Below are positions 14,266-21,220 of a stretch of DNA of 31,126 bases, piece by piece. Source of the stretch: an uncultured Flavobacterium sp. (GTDB lineage Bacteria > Bacteroidota > Bacteroidia > Flavobacteriales > Flavobacteriaceae); NCBI RefSeq assembly GCF_937967675.1, contig NZ_CALBSN010000105.1, positions 1 to 31,126 of the forward strand. Reading direction: 5' to 3'. Below the pieces are notes generated by a model. The model made no database searches and was not told the DNA's origin. It was given only the letters and a program-made list of their open reading frames with translations. Position 1 is the first letter of the stretch, and each line of letters opens with the position of its first letter. The position numbers and the translations under genes are program-made.

Positions 14266-15594
14266 ATGAGAACATCAAAATCAATAATAATATTTTTATC
14301 ATTAGTTTCATTTCTTAGTTGTTCAACTCAATCTGATGATGATGGAAATTCAACCACCGCCGTTGTTCCTATTGCACCATCAAATTTAACAGGAACTGTT
14401 GCCTCATCCACACAAATAAATCTTTCTTGGAGTGATAATTCCACCAATGAATCTGGTTTTAAAATTGAACGTAAAACAGGCTCGAATACCTATGCTGTGA
14501 TAGGAACTACAACAGCTGATATTACAAATTATAGTGATACAGGACTATTGCCAAGTACAACATATACTTATCGGGTGTACTCTTACAACTCAGTTGGAAA
14601 ATCTCTAACATATTCAAATGATTTTTCACTCAATACTACTAGTGGTACTAGTACAGCGGTTCTTCCTACCATAACTATGCCTTCAACATCTTCAATTACT
14701 AATGTATCAGCTGTTTCTGGAGGAAATGTTACAAGTGATGGTGGCGCTCCTATAATAGCAAGAGGAGTTTGTTGGAACGTATCTGGTTCTAATGGTCCTC
14801 CTACAATTGCATTGTCAACAAAAACAACAGATGGTACCGGCGTAGGAAATTTTACAAGTTTAGTTACAGGACTTAATCCAAATACTAGTTATAATATAAG
14901 AGCTTATGCTACTAATAGTATAGGAACAGCTTATTCAGAATCATATTATGGTTTTATGACTCTACAAGAACCTCCCGTAGTTTCTGGTCCTGTTATTTAT
15001 GACATAGATAATAATTCATACCAAAGTGTTAAAGTATGTGACCAGACTTTTACAATTAAAAATCTTAATGTATCAAAATACAGTGATGGTACTCCAATAC
15101 CACAAGTTACAGATGATACCCAATGGGCTAACCTTACGACAGGAGCATGGTGCTATTACATCAATAGTAACGGTATATATGAAAAGATGTACAATTGGTA
15201 TGCTGTTGCAGGCATATATGATGCTGCCTCATTGGCAAACCCTGCTCTTCGTAAAAAACTAGCTCCAGCAGGGTGGCATATTCCTAGCATTGCAGAATGG
15301 ACAGACTTAGCCAATTGTTTATATGGAGTAGATGTAGCTGGGGGAAAAATGAAATCCATTGGAACTGTATGGAATGGCACAAATGTTGCAGCGACTAATT
15401 CATCAAATTTTAATGGTTTACCTGGTGGTGTCCGCGATTATAGTGGTTGGTTCTATAATGCGAGAGTTTCTGGTTTCTGGTGGAGTTCAAATGAGAACTC
15501 TGGTATTCTTTTGAGAATAGATAGTGGTAGTGTTGACATCATGAATACTCTTAATAAAAAAATGGGGGGGTATGTGCGTTGTTTTAAAGATTAA
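14266..15594 (+). CDS. Surface lipoprotein with Fn3-like domains and a Fibrobacter succinogenes major paralogous domain
   Basis: The 442-residue protein starts with a lipoprotein signal (lipobox L-S-C, Cys19). Residues ~37-125 are a fibronectin type III-like domain (PIAPSNLTGTV...TTYTYRVYSYNSVG). Residues ~135-232 are a second Fn3-like or related Ig-fold module (ARGVCW, then LNPNTSYNIRAYATNSIG). Residues ~242-442 form the Fibrobacter paralogous domain: FTIKNLNVSKY, YNWYAV, GWHIPSIAEWTDL, GFWWSSNE and the terminal VRCFKD. Such proteins are surface-exposed in Bacteroidetes and may bind glycans or partners; no enzyme motif is seen. It has its own perfect hairpin terminator at 15651-15683. The gene is bracketed by two copies of a repeated element, suggesting that it is a movable or replaceable cassette. 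Confidence 0.85.
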   Translation: MRTSKSIIIFLSLVSFLSCSTQSDDDGNSTTAVVPIAPSNLTGTVASSTQINLSWSDNSTNESGFKIERKTGSNTYAVIGTTTADITNYSDTGLLPSTTYTYRVYSYNSVGKSLTYSNDFSLNTTSGTSTAVLPTITMPSTSSITNVSAVSGGNVTSDGGAPIIARGVCWNVSGSNGPPTIALSTKTTDGTGVGNFTSLVTGLNPNTSYNIRAYATNSIGTAYSESYYGFMTLQEPPVVSGPVIYDIDNNSYQSVKVCDQTFTIKNLNVSKYSDGTPIPQVTDDTQWANLTTGAWCYYINSNGIYEKMYNWYAVAGIYDAASLANPALRKKLAPAGWHIPSIAEWTDLANCLYGVDVAGGKMKSIGTVWNGTNVAATNSSNFNGLPGGVRDYSGWFYNARVSGFWWSSNENSGILLRIDSGSVDIMNTLNKKMGGYVRCFKD

Positions 15595-15650
15595 AAATAG
15601 TAACTTGAAAAGGTTTAGTGGTACTATACAATAAACTGTGTAAGTAGAAA

Positions 15651-15683
15651 AATAATGGGGTTTTAAAACCCCATTATTTTTTT
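15651..15683 (+). terminator. Intrinsic terminator of the Fn3 lipoprotein gene
   Basis: A perfect 28-base palindrome (AATAATGGGG, then TTTTAAAA, then CCCCATTATT) is followed by further T residues. Because of symmetry it could act in both directions. Confidence 0.85.
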
Positions 15684-15795
15684 GTTTAATTTTAAATTTT
15701 ATACAGTCTTATGAATTAATGGAGTGGAAGATGTTAAAGTAAAAAGAATAAATTAAAAATTACGAAAATATAAATAAATCAATAGTTACTTAGTT

Positions 15796-15950
15796 AAAAA
15801 GGATTGTCTTATAGACAATCCTTTTTATATGTACAATATGACGATTAATCTTAAACATAACAAAAAGGGGAAAACAATTCAACCTCAACAACTCCTTAAA
15901 ATCTTTACAGATTGTGATACTTAAAAAACTACTAAATAACTTCGAGAATG
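15796..15950 (+). repeat. Repeated hairpin-core element, copy 2 (downstream of the Fn3 lipoprotein gene)
   Basis: It opens with a 14-bp perfect hairpin (arms 15796-15809 and 15813-15826, loop TAT) ending in a T-run. This hairpin shares TTGTC...GACAA with copy 1. The ATG at 15838 sits at the same distance from the core as in copy 1. The core 15872-15950 is identical to 14117-14195 over 79 bases. In this copy the ATG opens 28 codons, to TAA at 15922-15924. The same ORF in copy 1 is stopped at codon 12. No gene follows the element. Confidence 0.85.
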
Positions 15951-16118
15951 ATACTATTGAAAATGATTTGGTAAATAATTTGGTGGTTGTCTATTATTTT
16001 TATGTTTAAATGGTGTCCTTATATTTTCTATTGACGTATATGATATTATATACCAATCGCTAAAATCGTTTGTTAGGAATAAAAAAAATGATGATGTTTT
16101 GAACAAAAAATTAAACTG

Positions 16119-16147
16119 AAAAGTCCCGTAATTTGGGACTTTTCTTT
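16119..16147 (+). terminator. Terminator-like hairpin with no obvious gene upstream
   Basis: Nine-bp perfect stem (AAAAGTCCC at 16119-16127, GGGACTTTT at 16135-16143) with a seven-base loop and a T-rich tail. No gene lies in front of it on plus, so it may end a small RNA or be left over from a lost gene. Confidence 0.6.
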
Positions 16148-16287
16148 CTTAATAAATTAAACATTTCAACTAAATTTGATGTATTCTGAGATTGATTATT
16201 TACAATTTTTTTCGATTTTTTTATTAAAAAGTGCAATATAGCTTTGCAAAAGCAATCAGAAACACACCTCTACTACTTACAAATTAT

Positions 16288-16323
16288 AATATAGAACGGA
16301 AGCCATGGCTTCCGTTCTATATT
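16288..16323. repeat. 36-base perfect palindrome (hairpin with CATG loop)
   Basis: The sequence is self-complementary over 36 bases, centred between 16305 and 16306. As RNA it would form a 16-bp stem with a four-base loop. The stem holds a GC-rich block (GAACGGAAGC) that stands out in the AT-rich surroundings. It could be a two-way terminator or a protein binding site. Confidence 0.8.
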
Positions 16324-16812
16324 TCAATATATATTTTTTGTTTTGTATTTTTAAAATACCTCAGAAACTACAAAAAAATAAATTCATTCTCAAAGTATTA
16401 TAACTCATTTTTTAAAGAGTTAAATAATCTTGATATGATTATACTTGTAATTAAATAGGCATGTTAACATGATTTATAACCAAAGAGAGGCTAATCCAAA
16501 CTTTGAATTACAACAAATATTTTTGCTAAATAAATCGTTCATAGTAAATCGTAATTGATTTATTATTTGGTTAGCCACTTATAATTCTTTAAGTAAAATT
16601 GTTTATTCAGTGTAAGCATGTATTGTGAAACTTTATTTCTTCCAAAATTTATTAAATTTATTTTTGAAGAAGTAATTTTTCAATTTCATATTCTAAATGT
16701 TAATTTTTAGATGACTTCATTAAATTTCTAATTATACATGAAAAATGTATTTTACTATTTTTGAGAGAATGTATTTTTTATAGGTAAAAAACACCTTGAA
16801 AACACCCTAAAA

Positions 16813-16850
16813 CAAAAAACCCTTGAAAATCAAAGGATTATCAAGGGTTT
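16813..16850 (-). terminator. Intrinsic terminator of tRNA-Phe
   Basis: On the minus strand a 10-bp stem (AAACCCTTGA, arms 16841-16850 and 16817-16826) is followed by a T-rich run, starting four bases after the tRNA 3' end. Confidence 0.8.
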
Positions 16851-16853
16851 AAG

Positions 16854-16926
16854 TGGTACCTCCAGGAATCGAACCAGGGACACATGGATTTTCAGTCCAT
16901 TGCTCTACCAACTGAGCTAAGGTACC
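16854..16926 (-). tRNA. tRNA-Phe (anticodon GAA)
   Basis: The minus strand folds as a 73-base tRNA. The acceptor stem is GGTACCT/AGGTACC with discriminator A, and the D arm contains AGCTCAGTTGGTAGAGC. The anticodon arm is ATGGA-CTGAAAA-TCCAT with anticodon GAA. The T arm contains GGTTCGATTCC. The CCA end is not encoded. It has its own promoter (16966-16995) and terminator (16813-16850), and it borders the accessory-looking interval. Confidence 0.97.
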
Positions 16927-16965
16927 TTTACAATTTTAAGCAGTACTGCTTGTTGATTGCGGGTG

Positions 16966-16995
16966 CAAATATAGAACCATTTTTATATTTTCCAA
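16966..16995 (-). promoter_or_regulatory. Promoter of tRNA-Phe (TTG-N19-TATATTTG)
   Basis: On the minus strand TTG (16995-16993), 19 bases, then TATATTTG (16973-16966) match the Bacteroidetes -33/-7 promoter pattern, 39 bases upstream of the tRNA 5' end. Confidence 0.75.
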
Positions 16996-17021
16996 AACAA
17001 ATATTAAAAAAAATGAATTTG

Positions 17022-17029
17022 TATATTTG
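17022..17029 (+). promoter_or_regulatory. Bacteroidetes-type -7 box (TATATTTG) for the coaX operon
   Basis: TATATTTG fits TAnnTTTG and ends 19 bases before the coaX start. No TTG is present at the usual spacing. It stands back-to-back with the tRNA-Phe promoter. Confidence 0.6.
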
Positions 17030-17048
17030 CACCTCCAAAAACATAACC

Positions 17049-17780
17049 ATGCTTTTAACCATCGATGTTGGAAACACAAGAATTAAAGTCGCTGTATTTG
17101 AACACAATAAGCAACTCGATTTTTTTATTTTCGAGACAACAGAAGCTTTAAAAAATTTTAAAAATATTTTTAAAAAATATTCTCATCTTCAAAAAATCAC
17201 GCTTTCTTCGGTAGGAAAACTTGATGAAGAGGTGTTGGATTACATCAAAAGTCAGTTTCCAACGGAAATAATTTCACATCATTCGAGATTTCCATTCAAG
17301 AATTTATACAGCACTCCTGAAACATTAGGAATAGACCGAATGGTTTTAGCAGCAGGAGCCACTTTGCAATTTCCAAGTCAAAATCGATTAATTATTGATG
17401 CTGGAACTTGTATTACCTATGATTATGTGAATTCAAATAATGAATATTTAGGCGGTGCTATTTCTCCAGGGATTAGTATCCGTTATAAAAGTTTAAACGA
17501 TTATACCTCAAAATTACCACTTTTATCCATAAGTGAAGACTTTAAAATTATTGGAGATAGTACAAAAAGCGCCATTCATAGCGGTATAATTAATGGTGTA
17601 ATCTTTGAAATTGAGGGCTTTATTTCCCAATATTCTCTTAAAAATCAAGATTTAACAATAATTTTAACAGGAGGAGACGCAGAATTTTTGGCTAAAAGAT
17701 TAAAAAACACCATATTTGCCAATTCAAATTTCTTACTAGAAAGTTTGAATCTATTATCACTATACACATATCAAAAATGA
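17049..17780 (+). CDS. coaX: Type III pantothenate kinase
   Basis: This enzyme phosphorylates pantothenate with ATP, the first step of coenzyme A synthesis. Type III enzymes (CoaX) are not inhibited by CoA. The 243-residue protein starts at ATG 17049, just before the phosphate-binding motif DVGNTRIK (residues 6-13). A start at 16884 would run through the tRNA gene and is rejected. Other family marks are TLGIDRM, the adenine/phosphate loop IDAGTCITYD, GGAISPG and the late LTGGDAEFL. Length is usual for the family. The stop overlaps the start of the next gene (ATGA at 17777-17780), so it opens a long plus-strand operon of envelope genes. Confidence 0.95.
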   Translation: MLLTIDVGNTRIKVAVFEHNKQLDFFIFETTEALKNFKNIFKKYSHLQKITLSSVGKLDEEVLDYIKSQFPTEIISHHSRFPFKNLYSTPETLGIDRMVLAAGATLQFPSQNRLIIDAGTCITYDYVNSNNEYLGGAISPGISIRYKSLNDYTSKLPLLSISEDFKIIGDSTKSAIHSGIINGVIFEIEGFISQYSLKNQDLTIILTGGDAEFLAKRLKNTIFANSNFLLESLNLLSLYTYQK

Positions 17781-19036
17781 TTAAAAAACTTATTGTATTA
17801 GCTAGTATACTTTTATCACTAACTTCTTGGGCACAAGACAATACTGCTTCACCATATTCTTATTTCGGATTAGGCGAAGTAAAATTTAAAGGAACTGAAG
17901 AAGCCAAAGCAATGGGAGGAATAAGTATTGTTGCAGATAGCACCCAACTTAATTTAATAAATCCTGCTTATTATTCTAAATTAAGATATACAACTTTTGC
18001 TATTGGTGGTACTAACTCTTTTACAAATTTTTACACAAATAATGAATCTGACAAATCACAAAGAACAAGTTTAGATTACTTATTAGTTGCAATTCCAAAA
18101 CAAAAATTTGGAGTAATTGTAGGATTAATGCCTTTTTCAACCGTTGGATTCAAACTTAAAAGTAGCGAAATCAATAGTATAGACCAAACTTTAAGAGAGA
18201 AAAAATTTCTTGGTAACGGTAATATAAATAGAGTATTATTTGGTACATCTTATAAAATAAACTCTAAGTTTAGCGTTGGTTTTGACATTAATTACAACTT
18301 TGGAAAAATCAAAACCGAGACAGTAGAATTTGTTGAAGACCCTGTTATTCAGCTTGGTTCTAGAGAAAGAAATACATCAATTGTAAAAGGATTTTCTTCC
18401 AGTTTTGGAGTTACCTATGAAGGAAAAATCAACAACAAATTAACACTATACTCTTCATTAACTTTTAGTCCAGAAAGCAAGTTATACTCTGAAAACACTA
18501 GAAACATTGCTACTATTGTATATGGTTCTTCAGGTAATGAATTGATAGATGAAGAACAAGATGTTGATGTACAAAATAACTATATTGCAATTCCTACAAA
18601 ATTAAGTATTGGTTCTGGTATTGGAGTAAAAAACAAATGGCTTATTGCTACCGAAATCACACTTCAACAAACTAGCAAACTAGAAAACAGATTCAAAGAC
18701 GAATTAAATGGAGATTTTAAAAACGCAACAAAAATTGCGCTAGGTGGATTCTTTATTCCAAAATATAATTCTTTTTCTAGCTATTTCAGCAGAATCACCT
18801 ATAGAGCCGGTTTACGATATGAAAATACTGGATTAGTGTTAAAAAATGAAAGCATAAACGATTATGGCATGACTTTTGGACTAGGACTACCAGTTGGTTT
18901 ATCTAAAATAAACATTGGATTTGAATTAGGTAAAAAAGGAACAACAACTCAAAATTTAATTCAAGAAAATTATTTTAATTTAAATATCGGATTATCATTG
19001 AGTGATTTGTGGTTTAGAAAGAGAGAAATTAATTAA
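17777..19036 (+). CDS. Putative outer-membrane beta-barrel protein (FadL/OmpP1-like style)
   Basis: The 419-residue protein has a signal peptide (1-19, ending in S-W-A-Q). Its beta-strand pattern alternates polar and aromatic residues, ending in NLNIGLSLSDLWFRKR. The N-terminal stretch SYFGLGEVKFKGTEEAKAMGGISI...LNLINPAYYS recalls the start of FadL/OmpP1 long-chain-fatty-acid channels (G-M-G-G...N-P-A). It overlaps coaX by four bases. Its place before a TPR protein and lptC argues for an envelope role. Substrate is not known; a general outer-membrane protein is the safe call. Confidence 0.7.
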   Translation: MIKKLIVLASILLSLTSWAQDNTASPYSYFGLGEVKFKGTEEAKAMGGISIVADSTQLNLINPAYYSKLRYTTFAIGGTNSFTNFYTNNESDKSQRTSLDYLLVAIPKQKFGVIVGLMPFSTVGFKLKSSEINSIDQTLREKKFLGNGNINRVLFGTSYKINSKFSVGFDINYNFGKIKTETVEFVEDPVIQLGSRERNTSIVKGFSSSFGVTYEGKINNKLTLYSSLTFSPESKLYSENTRNIATIVYGSSGNELIDEEQDVDVQNNYIAIPTKLSIGSGIGVKNKWLIATEITLQQTSKLENRFKDELNGDFKNATKIALGGFFIPKYNSFSSYFSRITYRAGLRYENTGLVLKNESINDYGMTFGLGLPVGLSKINIGFELGKKGTTTQNLIQENYFNLNIGLSLSDLWFRKREIN

Positions 19037-19053
19037 TATTTATAACAACCAAA

Positions 19054-20415
19054 ATGAAAAAGAGTTTAACTTTACTATTTATAGCAACAGCTAGTTTTTT
19101 TTCCCAAGCTCAAAACACTGAAGCTTGTACTGAAGCTATTAGCTTAATGACAACTTCTGTTAAAGCTAAAGATGTAAATAGCTATGATTACCTAACAACT
19201 TTAAGAAAAGATTGCCCCACTTTTCACAAAAGCATTTATACTTATGGAGAATTGGCAATAAAACTAAAAATTGAAAAAGCTACTACCCCACAAGAAAAAG
19301 AAAAATATGTTCGTGATTTATTAAAATTATACGATGAGCACGATCAATATTTTCCTGGAAATGGAGCTGGAAATAAAATGAAAAAAGGATTGGCTTTGTT
19401 TGACAATAAAATTGGAACAACAGATGAAGTATATAATTTGTTAGATGTTGCTTTTAAAACAGATTACGCCAACTTTAAATATGCTAAAGCCATGTATGTT
19501 TACTTCGAAATTTTAGTAAACAAACATAAAGCTAATAGTGGTATTGAATTGCAACAAGTTTTTGACAAATACGACGATTTAACAAAAAAACTTGAAGAAG
19601 AAGAAAAGGAATTAACTGATGAAAAAGACGCACTTTTAAGCAAAGAAGAATCTGGTCAAACTTTAACAGATAAAGAAACTGCAAGAAAAAATAGATTAGA
19701 GAATAATTTAGAAATTTTTGAAGGAGTAAGAAATGACATGGATAATATTATTCTTGAGTTATCAACTTGTGCTAAATTAATACCATTCTATCAAAAAGGA
19801 TTTGAACAAAACAAAACAAATGAAGAATGGTTAAAAAGAGCAACAAATCGTTTAGATGCTAAAGGATGTGATTCTGACCCACTGTTTTCAAAAATGTCAG
19901 AGGCGTTGTATAAATTAAACCCAAGTGCCGAAGCTGCTGAAAAATTAGGTGTTGTAGAATATCAAAGAAAAAATACAGCTAAAGCGATGGAATATTTTAA
20001 TCAAGCTGCAAGTTTACATACCGATAACACTAAAAAAGCAAATTTATATTATAAAATCGCAACCTTGTATAGTAGATCTAACAAAGCTCAAGCACGTAAC
20101 TATGCAAGAAAAGCTTTAGAAGTAAAACCATCATTCGGAAAATCTTATCTATTAATTGCTTCTTTATACGGAAGTAGCATTAACGATTGTGGTAATGATC
20201 AATTTGAAAAAAGAGCGGTTTACTGGTTAGCTGCACAATATTGCGACAAAGCCGCTTCTGTTGATTCAACTTTGAGAAGTAAAGCAAGTGGCGACGCTGC
20301 TAAATATAGAGCTGCAGCACCTTCAAAAACAGAAATATTCCAATCTGGAAAAGGAGGACAACGAATTGCTTTCAATTGTTGGATTGGAGAAAGTATATTA
20401 GTTCCAAGTTTATAA
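19054..20415 (+). CDS. Secreted TPR protein with central coiled coil
   Basis: The 453-residue protein has a signal peptide (1-20, ending in F-S-Q-A-Q). An N-terminal region (20-170) contains helical repeats. A charged coiled-coil-like segment (~177-235) includes DDLTKKLEEEEKELTDEKDA. TPR units follow at ~300-380, for example AAEKLGVVEYQRKNTAKAMEYFNQAA and KANLYYKIATLYSRSNKAQA. It probably acts as a periplasmic scaffold. It starts 17 bases after the barrel gene and its stop lies one base before the lptC start, so it is in the same operon. A link to outer-membrane biogenesis is suggested by position only. The exact partner is not known. Confidence 0.75.
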   Translation: MKKSLTLLFIATASFFSQAQNTEACTEAISLMTTSVKAKDVNSYDYLTTLRKDCPTFHKSIYTYGELAIKLKIEKATTPQEKEKYVRDLLKLYDEHDQYFPGNGAGNKMKKGLALFDNKIGTTDEVYNLLDVAFKTDYANFKYAKAMYVYFEILVNKHKANSGIELQQVFDKYDDLTKKLEEEEKELTDEKDALLSKEESGQTLTDKETARKNRLENNLEIFEGVRNDMDNIILELSTCAKLIPFYQKGFEQNKTNEEWLKRATNRLDAKGCDSDPLFSKMSEALYKLNPSAEAAEKLGVVEYQRKNTAKAMEYFNQAASLHTDNTKKANLYYKIATLYSRSNKAQARNYARKALEVKPSFGKSYLLIASLYGSSINDCGNDQFEKRAVYWLAAQYCDKAASVDSTLRSKASGDAAKYRAAAPSKTEIFQSGKGGQRIAFNCWIGESILVPSL

Positions 20416-20416
20416 A

Positions 20417-20977
20417 ATGAAAATACATTTTAAGAATAATCTTTTAAACATGGTCACGATTTTTGTCGTGACTATGTTTTTTTCATGCGAAAGCGACATC
20501 AATAAAGTTCAAAAACTTAGTAAAACATCTTTTATCCCTTCAGGTGAAGCTGATACTATTAACTTAAAATATACAGATTCTGGACAAATTAAATCAATAC
20601 TAAAAAGTCCTAAAATGTTAGATTATGGCAATATAATCAATCCTTTCACAGAATTTCCAAAAGGTATTAATGTTACACTTTTTGATAACAAAGGAAATAT
20701 CACAACCATTGTAGCAGATTATGCCATATCATACAAAAAAACCAGCATAATAGACCTACAGGGAAATGTAAAAATTAGTTCAGATACTGGTAAAAGATTA
20801 GAAACGTCACAACTGTACTTTGACCAAAAAAATGAATGGTTTTTTACCGAAAAACACTTTAAATATACTGATGAAGCTGGCGGTTATTTAGAAGGCCCTG
20901 GAGTTGATTTTAGTAAAGATTTCAAAATTTTTAACATGCAACAAAGTAGTGGTGAAGTAAACACTATTGATCAATAA
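20417..20977 (+). CDS. lptC: LptC-like LPS export periplasmic lipoprotein
   Basis: LptC bridges the LptBFG exporter and the periplasmic LptA chain that carries LPS to the outer membrane. The 186-residue protein has a lipoprotein-type N-terminus (F-F-S-C, Cys24), which is usual for Bacteroidetes LptC. Residues ~60-160 form the LptC/OstA-type strand pattern: KSPKMLDYG, FPKGINVTLFDNKGNITTIVADYA, LQGNVKISS and LYFDQKNEWFFTEKHF. Within the first 20 codons lies an 11-bp hairpin followed by seven T (20449-20483) that looks like an intrinsic terminator inside the coding region. It follows the TPR gene with a one-base gap. Confidence 0.85.
   Translation: MKIHFKNNLLNMVTIFVVTMFFSCESDINKVQKLSKTSFIPSGEADTINLKYTDSGQIKSILKSPKMLDYGNIINPFTEFPKGINVTLFDNKGNITTIVADYAISYKKTSIIDLQGNVKISSDTGKRLETSQLYFDQKNEWFFTEKHFKYTDEAGGYLEGPGVDFSKDFKIFNMQQSSGEVNTIDQ
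20449..20483 (+). terminator. Terminator-like hairpin inside the start of lptC
   Basis: Arms 20449-20459 and 20466-20476 pair over 11 bp (one G-T), with loop TTTTTG and seven T immediately after (20477-20483). It lies in the signal-peptide codons, so translation should normally prevent it from folding. Confidence 0.5.
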
Positions 20978-21024
20978 TTGTTTTACATTTTACTTTTCAT
21001 TACATTTGATAAAAATAAAATATT

Positions 21025-21216
21025 ATGACTTATTTAAAATTTATACAATATATTTATTTAATTTTCGCAGGGTTCTTTTTTTATGATGCTTTTAAAAAAT
21101 ACACAGAAGGAAGACCTTTTAATGATATTCTATTAAGTATTATTATTGCTATAGTGGCTATAGGAATGTTCTTTTTTAGAAGACATTTTCAAAACAAATA
21201 TCAAAACAGAAAATAG
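21025..21216 (+). CDS. Tiny two-helix membrane protein
   Basis: The 63-residue protein has two hydrophobic helices (about 8-22, YIYLIFAGFFFYDAF, and 35-50, ILLSIIIAIVAIGMFFF) and a basic tail (RRHFQNKYQNRK), so it should form a hairpin in the inner membrane. It lies 47 bases after lptC and four bases before the CNNM/CBS gene, in the same operon. No family is recognised. It may assist its large neighbour, but that rests on position. Confidence 0.65.
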   Translation: MTYLKFIQYIYLIFAGFFFYDAFKKYTEGRPFNDILLSIIIAIVAIGMFFFRRHFQNKYQNRK

Positions 21217-21220
21217 CTAA

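Larger units (their letters stand above)
15595..16812. other. Gene-poor stretch with several strong hairpins
   Basis: No convincing protein gene is visible over about 1.2 kb. The stretch holds the lipoprotein terminator (15651-15683), the second repeated element (15796-15950), a further terminator-like hairpin (16119-16147), a 36-base perfect palindrome (16288-16323) and a loose nested inverted repeat (16489-16576), in very AT-rich DNA. The one ORF of any size (16231-16458, GTG start, 75 codons) runs through the palindrome and shows no family features. The stretch may be the residue of lost cassettes or may carry small RNAs. Confidence 0.7.

Noticed and set aside
14266..15950. Diversity-generating retroelement target
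   Set aside because: The lectin-like C-terminal domain fits the type of target, but there is no reverse transcriptase, and the repeat is outside the coding sequence and identical, not adenine-mutated.
16231..16458. 75-codon ORF with GTG start
   Set aside because: It reads through the 36-base palindrome, has no family features and a composition expected of AT-rich non-coding DNA.
15595..16853. Insertion sequence or prophage remnant
   Set aside because: No transposase or integrase fragment could be read in any frame, and no clear terminal repeats with target duplications were found.
16884..17048. N-terminal extension of the pantothenate kinase reading frame
   Set aside because: It runs antisense through the tRNA-Phe gene and its promoter. 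The family motif DVGNT begins six residues after ATG 17049, which also has a -7 box at the right place.
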